Source of the DNA: Phytohabitans maris
Lineage (GTDB): Bacteria > Actinomycetota > Actinomycetes > Mycobacteriales > Micromonosporaceae
NCBI RefSeq assembly: GCF_031085175.1
Contig: NZ_JAVHUY010000004.1
Location: 248,001-312,000 of the forward strand
Direction: 5' to 3'
DNA length: 64,000 nt
Part shown: piece by piece, positions 24,680-33,052 of the stretch
How positions within the stretch are numbered: the first letter of the stretch is position 1
Layout of the letters: each line of letters opens with the position of its first letter
Notes under the pieces: model-generated
The model's input: the letters and a program-made list of their open reading frames with translations, nothing else
Told to the model about the DNA's origin: nothing
The model's database searches: none
Position numbers and translations under genes: made by a program

Positions 24680-25195
24680 ATGCGGGACGGTTCGGAACAG
24701 GAGTACGTCGACTACGTCACGGCGCGGATCCCCGCGCTGCGGCGGCTGGCGTTCCTCCTGGCCGGCGACGAGCACCGGGCCGACGACCTGGTCCAGCAGA
24801 CCATCACCCGGCTGTACGTGAAGTGGCGGCACGCGCGGGCCGCCGACAACCTCGACGGGTACGTCCGGACGATGCTGGTCCGCACGTACGTGGACGAGCG
24901 GCGGCTGGGGTGGGCCAGGGTCCGGCTGTTTCGCGAGACGCCGGAGCCACCCCCGGCGTACCAGAACGACGGGGTCGAGGACCGCCAGGTCCTCCGGGCG
25001 GCGCTGCGCCAGGTACCCCGCCGCCAGCAGGCCGTACTGATCCTGCGCTTCTTCTACGACCTGCCGGTCGAGGAGGTGGCCGCCGCGCTGGGCTGCTCGA
25101 CCGGAACCGTCAAGAGCCAGACCGCCCGGGGCCTGGCCACCCTGCGGCGCCTGCTCGGGGACCGGGAGCTGGCCGGCCACTCCACCGCGAACTGA
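24680..25195 (+). CDS. SigE-family ECF sigma factor
   Basis: 171 aa. Region 2: YVTARIPALRRLAFLLAGDE, HRADDLVQQTITRLYVKW. Region 4: LRQVPRRQQAVLILRFFYDL, PVEEVAAALGCSTGTVKSQT. This is the actinobacterial SigE-family layout. It lies 21 bp before a membrane protein that is probably its regulator or first target. Confidence 0.9.
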   Translation: MRDGSEQEYVDYVTARIPALRRLAFLLAGDEHRADDLVQQTITRLYVKWRHARAADNLDGYVRTMLVRTYVDERRLGWARVRLFRETPEPPPAYQNDGVEDRQVLRAALRQVPRRQQAVLILRFFYDLPVEEVAAALGCSTGTVKSQTARGLATLRRLLGDRELAGHSTAN

Positions 25196-25216
25196 ACCAC
25201 ACTGAGGAGCCGATAG

Positions 25217-26428
25217 ATGCCAACCGAGATCGAGCTGCTGCGGTCGCTGGACGACGAGCCGCGCACACCGTCCACCGTGGACGTCCGGCGGGCGGTCGCC
25301 GACGGGCGCCGGCGCCGGGCCCGCCGCGCGGTCGGGTACACGGGGGCCGCCGCGGTGACCGTCCTCGCCGTCGCCGGCGCGTCGGTCGTGGCGGCCGGGC
25401 TGGTCCGCGACACCGCACCGCGGGCCGGGGCGATCGCCGGGCCGCCGACCGCCACCACCCCGGCGGCGGCCCCGCCGGCAAGCTGCGCCCTCGAACGGCT
25501 GCCCGCCCCGGACGGCGCGCCGATGGCCCTGGTCACCGGCGCCGACCCGACCGGCCGGTACCTCGTGGGACGCTCGTACCCGCGGCCCGGCCAGTACCAG
25601 GCGGTGGTCTGGCACGGCGGCACGGCCACGAAGGTGCTGCTCCCCGGCGACCTGGAGGAGTCGCTGACCGACGTCAACTCGGCCGGCACCGCGGTCGGCT
25701 GGAGCTACACCGGCGGCGAGGGCGACGCCGGACCGGTCCCGTACGTCTACCGCGACGGCACGGTGTCGAAGCTGCCCGGCGTGGCCCGCGGCTCCGCGTA
25801 CGCCGTGAACGACGCCGGCGCGATCGCCGGTGCCGACGAGAGCGGCCACGCGCTGCTCTGGCGGTCGGCGACGGCGCCGCCGACCCGGCTGCCGGTGCCC
25901 GCCGGCACGTCCGAGGCGCGGGCCAGCGACATCGACGAGGACGGCACGGTCGTCGGCACGCTCGACTACGAGCGGGCGTACGTCTGGCTGCCCGACGGCA
26001 CCCACCGCCAGCTTCCGATGCCGGCCATCGACGGCGAGCCGGCCGCGACCGCCACCGTCGACAGCGTCCGCGACGGCTGGGCGACCGGCATGGCCACCAA
26101 CGGCATCGGCCGCAAGGGCGACGGCGCCAAGGGCGTCAAGACCGCCGCCGTGCGCTGGAACGTCCGTACCGGCGAGGTCCGCGTCCTCGACGGCCTCGAG
26201 CACGTGGACGCGACGAACGCACACGGCTGGCAGGTCGGCGCGGACGGTCAGGGCCGCGCGGTGCTGGTCGCCGGCGACCGCACGGTGGTCCTGCCCGACC
26301 TGGCGGACCGCGCACCGGACGGCCTCTCCACCATCGCCAGCACGCTCAGCGACGACGGCCGTACGATCGGTGGCCAGTCCGACGACGCGTCCGGCACCAT
26401 CCAGGCGGTGGTCTGGCGCTGCCGGTAG
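25217..26428 (+). CDS. membrane-anchored HAF-repeat (beta-propeller-like) protein
   Basis: 403 aa. A short cytoplasmic N-terminus (MPTEIELLRSLDDEPRTPST) is followed by a basic stretch, one membrane helix at about 40-62, then a secreted part made of HAF-type repeats such as VNDAGAIAGADESGHALLWR, INSAG/VNSAGTAVGWSYTGG-like units and DDGRTIGGQSDDASGTIQAV. The topology matches proteins encoded next to SigE-family sigma factors that have a cytoplasmic anti-sigma stub. Whether this one binds the sigma is unproven. The HAF repeats probably form an extracellular propeller. Confidence 0.75.
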   Translation: MPTEIELLRSLDDEPRTPSTVDVRRAVADGRRRRARRAVGYTGAAAVTVLAVAGASVVAAGLVRDTAPRAGAIAGPPTATTPAAAPPASCALERLPAPDGAPMALVTGADPTGRYLVGRSYPRPGQYQAVVWHGGTATKVLLPGDLEESLTDVNSAGTAVGWSYTGGEGDAGPVPYVYRDGTVSKLPGVARGSAYAVNDAGAIAGADESGHALLWRSATAPPTRLPVPAGTSEARASDIDEDGTVVGTLDYERAYVWLPDGTHRQLPMPAIDGEPAATATVDSVRDGWATGMATNGIGRKGDGAKGVKTAAVRWNVRTGEVRVLDGLEHVDATNAHGWQVGADGQGRAVLVAGDRTVVLPDLADRAPDGLSTIASTLSDDGRTIGGQSDDASGTIQAVVWRCR

Positions 26429-26431
26429 CGG

Positions 26432-27418
26432 TCAGTCGAGGCGGCCCGCGGCCCGCAGCACGGCCAGCGCGTCGGCGGTCACCCACGGGTTGGCCCGCCG
26501 CGCGCTGGTCCCGCCCCAGTCGACGCAGTCGTTGTGCGGTGCGATGTCGCCGGAGGTCCGGTAGAAGCGCGCCTGGGCCGGCCAGCCGTCCGCCAGCCGC
26601 GTCGACTCCAGCAGGTCCAGCGCGTCGGCGCAGCGCGGGTCGCCGAGCAGGCCGAGCTCGGCCATCGCCTTGAGCCCGCCGAGGATGTCGTAGTGCCAGT
26701 ACAGCGGGTAGTGCAGCTTGGCGAACTCGGCCCGGATGAGCGCCCCGCTGCTCACCCGGTACGCCAGCCGCCGCACCAGGAACACCTCGGCCGCCGCCCG
26801 CGCGGCGCTCCGGGCCTCCGGCGTCCCGTGCGCCCACAGCCCGCGCATCGGCAGCAGCGTCTCAAAGAACGACGAGGTGTCGGCCGCGGGGTCGCGGTCG
26901 CAGTTCCAGCCGCCGTCGGGCCACTGCCAGTGCAGCAGCAGCCCGGCCAGCCGGTCGCAGCGCCCATCGGCCAGGCCGAGCCTGGTCAGAGACCAGAGCG
27001 CGTTCCCCTGCTGCGAGGCGTGCGCGCGGTGCCGGCCCCGCACGACCGGCACGCCAGCCCGCCCGTAGGCCGCCGACTTGGTCGCGATTTCCACATCCCG
27101 CTGGTACGACTCGTGCAGCCACTCGTCGAGCACCTGCTCGCGCAACGGGTGCAGGGTCTCGTCGCCGGGCGGGTAGCCGAGGTCGGCGAGCGCGCTGAGC
27201 GCCCAGTGCGCCCCCTGCCACTTGGCGTAGACCCCGGGCCGCCCCGCCCCGCCGAGCGGTGCCAGCAGCCGCCGGACCACGGCCGAGCCGCGCACCTCCT
27301 CGCGCAACGCCGCCATCGCGGGGGAGTCGGCCGGCTCGCCCAGGACCCGCGCCCGGACCTTCCACCGGATCGCGGGCTCCGCCGACGCGAGCAGCGCCTC
27401 GACGACGGGCTCGTACAC
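26432..27418 (-). CDS. hypothetical protein with terpenoid-cyclase/prenyltransferase-like helical repeats
   Basis: 328 aa from the chosen GTG 27418, which is preceded by CAGAAT (27426-27431) at leaderless spacing; an in-frame GTG at 27448 would add ten residues. All-helical repeats contain LLLHWQWPDGGWNCDRDP, similar to squalene-cyclase QW repeats, and HYPLYWHYDILGGLKAMAEL. It lacks an obvious DxDD catalytic motif, so a toroid without cyclase chemistry is possible. It converges with the HAF-repeat gene, 3 bp apart. No function is assigned. Confidence 0.7.
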   Translation of the reverse strand: MYEPVVEALLASAEPAIRWKVRARVLGEPADSPAMAALREEVRGSAVVRRLLAPLGGAGRPGVYAKWQGAHWALSALADLGYPPGDETLHPLREQVLDEWLHESYQRDVEIATKSAAYGRAGVPVVRGRHRAHASQQGNALWSLTRLGLADGRCDRLAGLLLHWQWPDGGWNCDRDPAADTSSFFETLLPMRGLWAHGTPEARSAARAAAEVFLVRRLAYRVSSGALIRAEFAKLHYPLYWHYDILGGLKAMAELGLLGDPRCADALDLLESTRLADGWPAQARFYRTSGDIAPHNDCVDWGGTSARRANPWVTADALAVLRAAGRLD

Positions 27419-27448
27419 CCGCCCGATTCTGCCAGAGCACCCCTCCAC

Positions 27449-27502
27449 GTGATCGAAGCTCCCTTCACGTCGCTAGAACGACTTGACGGGAGCTTCGATC
27501 AC
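27449..27502. repeat. R1 dispersed 54-bp hairpin repeat, copy 3
   Basis: Same ends as the other copies; 22 of 24 arm positions are symmetric (27449-27472 with 27479-27502). It lies 24 bp past the stop of the GH43 gene at 27527. Confidence 0.9.
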
Positions 27503-27526
27503 GGGCGTGGGGCGGGCGGCGGCGGC

Positions 27527-28960
27527 TCAGCTGAGCAGGAAGCGGCCGCGCGCGCCGCCCGGCGATCCCACGGTCAGCCGGCCCTGGTCGTGCAGCAGGT
27601 ACCGCTCGGGGTCCGCCGCCAGCCGCAGCGCCACGCCGCCGGCGCCGCGTACCCGGTGGAAGGCGGTCTCGACCGGGTCGAGCCGGACCGTGCCGCCCAC
27701 CACCGCGACGTACCGGTCGGGGAGGTCGACCGACTGGATGGTCTCGGTGCCGTCGCCGGCGGCCGCGGCGACGAACCGGAACTGGCTGCTCGCCAGCTCC
27801 CGCACGTCACGCTGGACCCGCAGCGCGCCCTCCTCGTGCCGCACGTACGCGTCGCGCGCGTCCACAGGGGAGAGTCGCACGATCGGTCCGCCCTCGCCCA
27901 CCGGCACCCCGAACAGCGGCGTGCCGTCGCGGTGCCAGTAGAGCTTCTGCACGCGGGTGTGCCGGTTCGGGTCGTAGAGCGGGTCGCCGGTGATGTCCCG
28001 GTAGTCCCGGGCGTGGTAGACGAGCACGTCCGTGACGCCGTCCTCCGCGACCGTGAACGTGTTGTGTCCCGGGCCGTACCGCCGGGTCCGCTCGTCGGTC
28101 ACGAAGACCGGGTCGGGCGTCTTGGCCCAGCAGGCGCGGTCGAGCAGGTCCGCGCCGGCGTCCGCGGTGAGCAGACCCATGCAGTACCGGGCGTCGGTGG
28201 CGCTCGCCGAGAACGTGAGGAACACCCGTCCATTGCGGACGATCGCCGCCGGCCCCTCGTTGACCCGAAACCCCTGGATCTCCCAGCTCCGCGTCGGCGT
28301 GGTGAGGCGTACCGGCTTCGTGGCGATCGACCACGGCGTGTCCATCCGGGCGATGTAGAGGCTGGAGTTGACCGCGATCTCCGGCTCGCTCTGCGCCCAC
28401 ACCAGGTACCGCCGCCCCCGGTGCGCGAACGTGGTGGCGTCCAGCGAGAAGCTGTCCCACTCGGTGGCGATCTGCCCGCGCAGCGTCCAGCCGGCCGGGT
28501 CGCGCGGGTCGGGCAGCGGCGACTCCAGCACGTACATCCGGATCCGGAACACGTCGTCGGAGTCGCCGGCCGCGAAGTAGATGTACCAGCGGCCGTCGAT
28601 CCGGTGCAGCTCCGGCGCCCAGATGTGGCCGCCCATCTTCCCGCTCGCCGGCCGCCGCCACACCACCGTCTCCGCCGCCGCGGCCAGGCCGGCGATGGTC
28701 GGCGCGCCGCGCACGACGAGCCGGTCGTACTCCGGCACCGAGCCGGTGAAGTAGTACATGCCGCCGGTACGCCGGGTGATGAACGGGTCGGCGCGCTGCT
28801 CGATCAGCGGGTCGGCGGTCGGCACGCCGTAGATCTCCGCGTCCGAGCGGTCCGGGTCACCGGCCACGGCGGAGCGGGCGAGCGTCGACGTGGCGAGCCC
28901 GGCCACGATGCCGGTGGCCGCGGCGCCCTTGAGCAGGGCGCGCCGGTCGAGGGTTGCCAT
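27527..28960 (-). CDS. Tat-exported GH43-like glycosidase with C-terminal AbfB-like domain
   Basis: 477 aa. A twin-arginine signal (DRRALLKGAAATGIVAGLAT) is followed by a five-bladed propeller: QRADPFITRRTGGMYYFTGS (candidate base Asp), GHIWAPELHRIDGRWYIYFA and EIQGFRVNEGPAAIVRNGRV (candidate acid Glu). Residues about 365-477 resemble an AbfB domain (YVRHEEGALRV, YVAVVGGTVRLDPV, YLLHDQGRLTV). The likely substrate is arabinose-containing side chains, consistent with the co-transcribed GH51 gene 11 bp upstream. Tat export suggests folding before secretion. Confidence 0.85.
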   Translation of the reverse strand: MATLDRRALLKGAAATGIVAGLATSTLARSAVAGDPDRSDAEIYGVPTADPLIEQRADPFITRRTGGMYYFTGSVPEYDRLVVRGAPTIAGLAAAAETVVWRRPASGKMGGHIWAPELHRIDGRWYIYFAAGDSDDVFRIRMYVLESPLPDPRDPAGWTLRGQIATEWDSFSLDATTFAHRGRRYLVWAQSEPEIAVNSSLYIARMDTPWSIATKPVRLTTPTRSWEIQGFRVNEGPAAIVRNGRVFLTFSASATDARYCMGLLTADAGADLLDRACWAKTPDPVFVTDERTRRYGPGHNTFTVAEDGVTDVLVYHARDYRDITGDPLYDPNRHTRVQKLYWHRDGTPLFGVPVGEGGPIVRLSPVDARDAYVRHEEGALRVQRDVRELASSQFRFVAAAAGDGTETIQSVDLPDRYVAVVGGTVRLDPVETAFHRVRGAGGVALRLAADPERYLLHDQGRLTVGSPGGARGRFLLS

Positions 28961-28971
28961 CGTGTCCCACC

Positions 28972-31509
28972 TCACCTGGTCTTGATCCGCAGGAACGTGA
29001 CGGAGTACGGCGCGAACGTCCAGGTGAACGCCGAGCGAATACCGTCCACTGTGGTCGTCACCGGCTGGATCGGCTCGGCGGTACGGGTGTTCTGCTCGCC
29101 CGGGTCGCCGGTGATCACGGTCATCCGGGCCTTGTCGCGCACCCGGAGGCGGCCCAGGTCGACGCGGGTGACGGCGGCCTTCTCCTGGGCGTTGACCACC
29201 TTGACGATCAGCTCGCCGCTGGCGTCGTCGCGGGTGACGACCTGGGCGAACGGCTGGGTCACCCGGTCGTCGGTGAAGCCGCCCCACTCCTGCCCGTCGA
29301 GGAAGAGCGTGACCTTCGTGCCGCGCACCTGGATCCGGATGTCGTAGGTGGTGCCGGTGGTCACCGAGTTCGGCTTGGCGACCATGATCTCCTTGCCGCC
29401 GTTGGTCGCCTTCTCGACCGCGCCCTGGGTGTTGTTCCAGCCGCCCAGGTTCCACCAGTAGAAGTTGCCGGAGTCCTTGACGCCGAAGCCGACGAGAAAG
29501 CCCTCGGCGCCGGCGTTCTTCGTCGCCTTGACGCTGTAGTCGTAGTCGGTGGCCGTGATGTCGGCGGCCGCCACCATCGTGTCCTGCGCCGCGGTGTCCG
29601 ACTGGGTGTACGCCCCGTCGACCACCGCCCAGGTGCCGCGGTTGGCGACCGGCGTCCACGCGCCCGCCCCGGTCGAGAAGTCGTCGCCGAACAGCACCGT
29701 CCCGTCCGGTGCGGTCACCTTCACGTCGTCGTACGTGGCGGAGGTGGCCCATGTGGACAGTCCAATGCGGCCGGTGATCGGCTGCGGCTGGCTGCCCGGC
29801 CCGGTCATCGTCGTCGGCACGGTACGGTCGCCGACGTTGTTCATGAAGAGCTTCTGCACCTGGTAGCTGGTCGAGCCCCACGACTCGTCGTTGTCGAACC
29901 AGATGAGGTCCGGCCGCCACTGCACGTGGTCGATGTTCGCCAGCAGCGGCGCGTACGACGCCATCTTCACGATGTCGGCGTTGCGCTCCAGCCCGGTCAT
30001 GTACGCCGCCTCGGCGAGCGAGTTGAGCAGCTTGTTGTCCTGCGACGCGTACTCGCCGAGGAAGACCTGCGGTCCCGCGCGGTCGTAGGCGTCGTAGCGG
30101 GCGTTGTTCTGCAGGAACCAGGTGGGGCTGTTGTAATAGTGCTCGTCGACCATGTCCACATCGGAGGCCCGGTTGAGCTCCCACAGCCGGTCGAACGTGC
30201 CGCCCGCGTCGTCCGGCCCCGAGTTGCTGACCACGGTGATGTCCGGGTAGCGGGCCTCGATGGCCGACCGGAACCGCTGGAAGTTCGCGAAGAACTGGTC
30301 CGGCAGGTTCTCCTCGTTGCCGACCGCGACGTGGGTGAGCCCGAACGGCTTCGGGTGGCCCATGCGCGCGCGCAGCCCGCCCCAGGTCGAGGTGACCGGC
30401 CCGTTGGCGAACTCGACCAGGTCGAGCGTGTCCTGGATGTGGCGCCGCAGCAGGGCTTCGTCGTCGGTGGCGCGGTTTTGCCCGCAGCCGGTCACGAGCG
30501 CCGGCACCACCGGCAGCGGCATCGCCCCGATGTCCTCGGCGAACTGGAAGTACTCGAAGTAGCCGAGCCCGTAGGACTGGTTGTAGCCCCAGAAGTTGGC
30601 GTTGGTCGCCCGGGTCTCGACCGCGCCGACGGTATCCTTCCACTGGTACGAGCGGGCGCGCGGAAAGCCGGACGCGGCGTCGTAGCCGTACATGCTGCCG
30701 GTGTTGACGAGGCAGCCGCCGGGCAGCCGGATGAAGCCGGGCCGGAGCGCGGCGATCTTCTCGGCGAGGTCGCGACGCAGCCCGTTCGGCCGCCCCTTGT
30801 AGGTGTCGCGGGGGAAGAGCGAGACCATGTCCAGCCGCAGCGTGCCGGTGCCCGCGGCGCGCACCGAGAGCCGGCCCCGGTCGGTGGTGCGGGTGGCGCG
30901 CAGCGTGCCCGTGTACTTCGCCCAGCCGTCGCCGCGCACGCTCAGCGCGAGCGGCGCCGCGAGGGCCGCGCCGTCCGCGTCGTGCAGCGTGACCGTCACC
31001 GGCGTGCCGCCGGGCGCGTCGGTGCGCGCCCAGACCGAGAAGTCGTATCGTTCGCCGGCGCCGAGAGCGAACCCGGTGTTGTAGCCGGCGTTCGTCACAC
31101 CGAAGCGGCCACCGTCCGGATTGGACAGATCGAGCCGCAGATACGTGCGGTTGCGCTCGTCGAGCCGGCCGGCGTCGTCCACGGTCGCCGCGGCGCCGGC
31201 ACCGCCACCCGCACCGCCGGCCGTCCACGCGGTCATCCCGGTGTACGACTGGTTGTCGGCCGGGAGAAACTCGAAGGAGCGGTTGCGCACGAGCTCGGCG
31301 TAGAGGCCGCCGTCCGCGGCGAAGTTGATGTCTTCGATGAAGATGCCGTACATCCGGTCGCTGATCTCGACACCCCGCCCGGCCGGGTCGACCTTGATCT
31401 GGTACTCCGGCACCGCGGCCGGCGCCGCCACGGTCGGCGCCGCCGACCCGACCGAGACACCCATCAGCGCGGCGGTGGCCAGCCCGAGAAGCCCGCGTCG
31501 TCGAAGCAT
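28972..31509 (-). CDS. secreted GH51-family alpha-L-arabinofuranosidase
   Basis: 845 aa from ATG 31509 (AGGGAGG upstream). Signal peptide to about 29. N-terminal GH51 start GIFIEDINFAADGGLYAELV, an inserted carbohydrate-binding-like region at about 90-225, and the TIM-barrel with VAVGNEENLPDQFFANFQRF (acid/base Glu of GNEE) and VFLGEYASQDNK (nucleophile Glu). The C-terminal AL-fold region is interrupted by a ~190-residue concanavalin-like insert (VLFGDDFSTGAGAWTPVANR ... VTLFLDGQEWGG). It releases L-arabinose from arabinan or arabinoxylan outside the cell and leads the operon with the GH43 gene. Confidence 0.92.
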   Translation of the reverse strand: MLRRRGLLGLATAALMGVSVGSAAPTVAAPAAVPEYQIKVDPAGRGVEISDRMYGIFIEDINFAADGGLYAELVRNRSFEFLPADNQSYTGMTAWTAGGAGGGAGAAATVDDAGRLDERNRTYLRLDLSNPDGGRFGVTNAGYNTGFALGAGERYDFSVWARTDAPGGTPVTVTLHDADGAALAAPLALSVRGDGWAKYTGTLRATRTTDRGRLSVRAAGTGTLRLDMVSLFPRDTYKGRPNGLRRDLAEKIAALRPGFIRLPGGCLVNTGSMYGYDAASGFPRARSYQWKDTVGAVETRATNANFWGYNQSYGLGYFEYFQFAEDIGAMPLPVVPALVTGCGQNRATDDEALLRRHIQDTLDLVEFANGPVTSTWGGLRARMGHPKPFGLTHVAVGNEENLPDQFFANFQRFRSAIEARYPDITVVSNSGPDDAGGTFDRLWELNRASDVDMVDEHYYNSPTWFLQNNARYDAYDRAGPQVFLGEYASQDNKLLNSLAEAAYMTGLERNADIVKMASYAPLLANIDHVQWRPDLIWFDNDESWGSTSYQVQKLFMNNVGDRTVPTTMTGPGSQPQPITGRIGLSTWATSATYDDVKVTAPDGTVLFGDDFSTGAGAWTPVANRGTWAVVDGAYTQSDTAAQDTMVAAADITATDYDYSVKATKNAGAEGFLVGFGVKDSGNFYWWNLGGWNNTQGAVEKATNGGKEIMVAKPNSVTTGTTYDIRIQVRGTKVTLFLDGQEWGGFTDDRVTQPFAQVVTRDDASGELIVKVVNAQEKAAVTRVDLGRLRVRDKARMTVITGDPGEQNTRTAEPIQPVTTTVDGIRSAFTWTFAPYSVTFLRIKTR

Positions 31510-31522
31510 GCGTCCCTCCCTA

Positions 31523-31572
31523 TGTGAGCGATAACATCGCACCACGCACATAGATCAATGTGAGCGCTAACA
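31523..31572 (-). promoter_or_regulatory. promoter with two LacI-type operators before the GH51 gene
   Basis: On the plus strand the operators read TGTGAGCGATAACA (31523-31536) and TGTGAGCGCTAACA (31559-31572), 36 bp apart. On the minus strand TTGATC (31553-31558) forms a -35 and TGTTAT/GTTATC, inside the first operator, a -10. They share the TGTTAnCGCTnACA pattern with the operator at 13441, suggesting one arabinan repressor that is not encoded in this window. Confidence 0.65.
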
Positions 31573-31921
31573 ACCCCCGCAGTATTTCCCGCGCGTTACG
31601 AAAGGTCAAGGGCCGAAATCCGATAGCCGCCGGCCCCGCCCCGACCCTTCCCCAAGCGATTTCGCCCCGGTCCGCGCCAGCCGCGGACCGCACGCTCCCG
31701 CGGGCACCGCTCCGGCCGGCGGCTCGCAGCGCTCGCCGACTGCCCCGGCCTCCACTGCCAGGTCCGCGCGCCAAGCCCCGCACTCCACACGCACACCGCC
31801 ACGGCCGCGCTCCACCGCCACGTCGCGGTCCTTCGCCGCCGCCCCGCCCCGCCGGAGTTTGGTGTCCGCTGGAGTTCGGTGCCTGCCGGGGTTTCGGGGC
31901 CCGCCGGGTCCCGTCGGTGCG

Positions 31922-32410
31922 GCACGCACGACCCTGCGACCGCATCCGCCGGGTGTCCGTGCGCGGACCTCTCGATCTGCACGCACGGACGGGGCTGTGC
32001 GGCATCCGCGGGGGGTATGTGCGCGGGGGTATGTGTGCGCGGACCTCTCGAACTGCACGCGTGGACGGGGCAACCCGTGAACGGGAGGCGTGGGTGTGTG
32101 TGGGCGGGAGCTCTGGAGCTGCACGCGCGGACGGGGCAACCCCTGCACGGGATGCGTGGGTGTGAGCGGGCGGGAGCTCTGGGGCCGGCACGCGCAGGGC
32201 GGGGTGAGCCTTGTGAGCCGGGATGCGCAGCACGTGCGACGGAGGTTCTCGCGCCGCACGCGCCGACGGGCGAAGGTTTGCGCGAAATGCCTGGCGTGTC
32301 CGCGCGGAGCTGCACGCGCGGTTGGAACCGGTGCGGCATGCGTGGCGTGTGCGTGCGAAGGCTGTCGCACCGCACGCACAGGCGGGGCAGCTTGAGAGCC
32401 TCCCGCGCAC
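31922..32410. repeat. R4 degenerate tandem repeat, period about 67 bp, eight units
   Basis: The anchor GCACGC recurs at 31922, 31979, 32055, 32121, 32188, 32256, 32312 and 32372. Best-conserved units share GAGCTCTGGAGCTGCACGCG and GGACGGGGCAACCC. The spacing is 56-76 bp, most often 66-68. The last unit's 3' end (GAGAGCCTCCCGC) recurs at 32864-32935, and a lone unit occurs at 38895-38935. Confidence 0.75.
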
Positions 32411-32705
32411 AGGCATCGGTCTGGCGCGGCGCGGTGGGTGGGTGGGTGTCGTCGGTGCGCACCATGGACGGCCGGGCGGGCGTCTCCTCGATCGACAGTT
32501 CAGACACGCGCACGCCGATCTCGGCGCAGCACCCCCCGGAGTCGCATGCATGCGGGACCGCGATATGGCGCTTCGCGCACCGCATGGCGCCGATTGCGGG
32601 CGAACGATCACCGGCCCGCCCGAGCCGACCGCATTCTTGCCTTGATCGGCGCTGCGAGATCGGCCTGATCGAGGGACGCACGGCTCAACGGCGGACCGTC
32701 CCAGC

Positions 32706-32755
32706 AGATCGTGGTACGGATCCGCCCGCCCGGGGGCACCTGCGTACCACGATCT
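32706..32755. repeat. R3 dispersed hairpin repeat, copy 2
   Basis: Perfect 13-bp arms AGATCGTGGTACG (32706-32718) and CGTACCACGATCT (32743-32755). Its reverse complement shares TCGTCGAGATCGTGGTAC and GGTGCCCCC with copy 1 at 13086. Confidence 0.8.
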
Positions 32756-32863
32756 CGACGACCGCCCGGTGATCGCCGTCCGGGGGCCGGGTGGCGGCCA
32801 AGCGGTCCTTGGCGTGTCCAGTTCACGGCCTTGATCGAACTCACGTGAGTGGGACCAGCGCCG

Positions 32864-32935
32864 ATGGGCGAGAGGCTGTCGCGCCGCATGCGTAGGCGGG
32901 GGAGCCTGAGAGCCTCCCGCACGCACGCGTCGGCC
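32864..32935. repeat. R4-related outlying unit
   Basis: GGCTGTCGCGCCGCATGCG and GAGAGCCTCCCGCACGC match the last R4 unit near 32360-32410. Confidence 0.6.
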
Positions 32936-32984
32936 TGGGGCGGCGCGGTGGTGGGTGGCGGGGATGAGTGGGTGGCCGCGACCG

Positions 32985-33045
32985 GGTGCGGAGGGTGAGG
33001 CCGCGGGAGCGACGGTCTGGACCACGGCGGGCGTCGCGGTAGCCC
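32985..33045 (-). repeat. R2 dispersed element, copy 4
   Basis: On the minus strand: GGGCTACCGCGACGCCCGCC, then GTGGTCCAGACCGTCGCTCC. It starts 8 bases after the stop of the permease at 33053, reading away from it, as at copy 3. Confidence 0.85.
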
Positions 33046-33052
33046 GATTCTT

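Larger units (their letters stand above)
31573..33052. other. 1.5-kb gene-free region rich in degenerate repeats
   Basis: Long open frames exist on both strands, but their translations are low-complexity, Arg/His/Pro-rich and follow the DNA repeat period. No frame has a start with ribosome-binding site or a recognisable domain. The region contains the tandem block, an outlying repeat unit, R3 copy 2 and R2 copy 4. Confidence 0.6.

Noticed and set aside
27527-31228. A single 1233-residue minus-strand reading frame
   Set aside because: Only the part from 28960 downward is a real protein with a Tat signal; the rest is the out-of-frame shadow of the GH51 gene.
31922-32410. CRISPR-like array
   Set aside because: Units are degenerate over their full length with no alternation of constant repeat and unique spacer, and no cas gene is present.
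31520-33025. Long minus-strand frames (up to about 500 residues) rich in His, Pro and Arg
   Set aside because: They follow the period of the DNA repeats, run through R2 and R3 elements, and lack ribosome-binding sites and domains.
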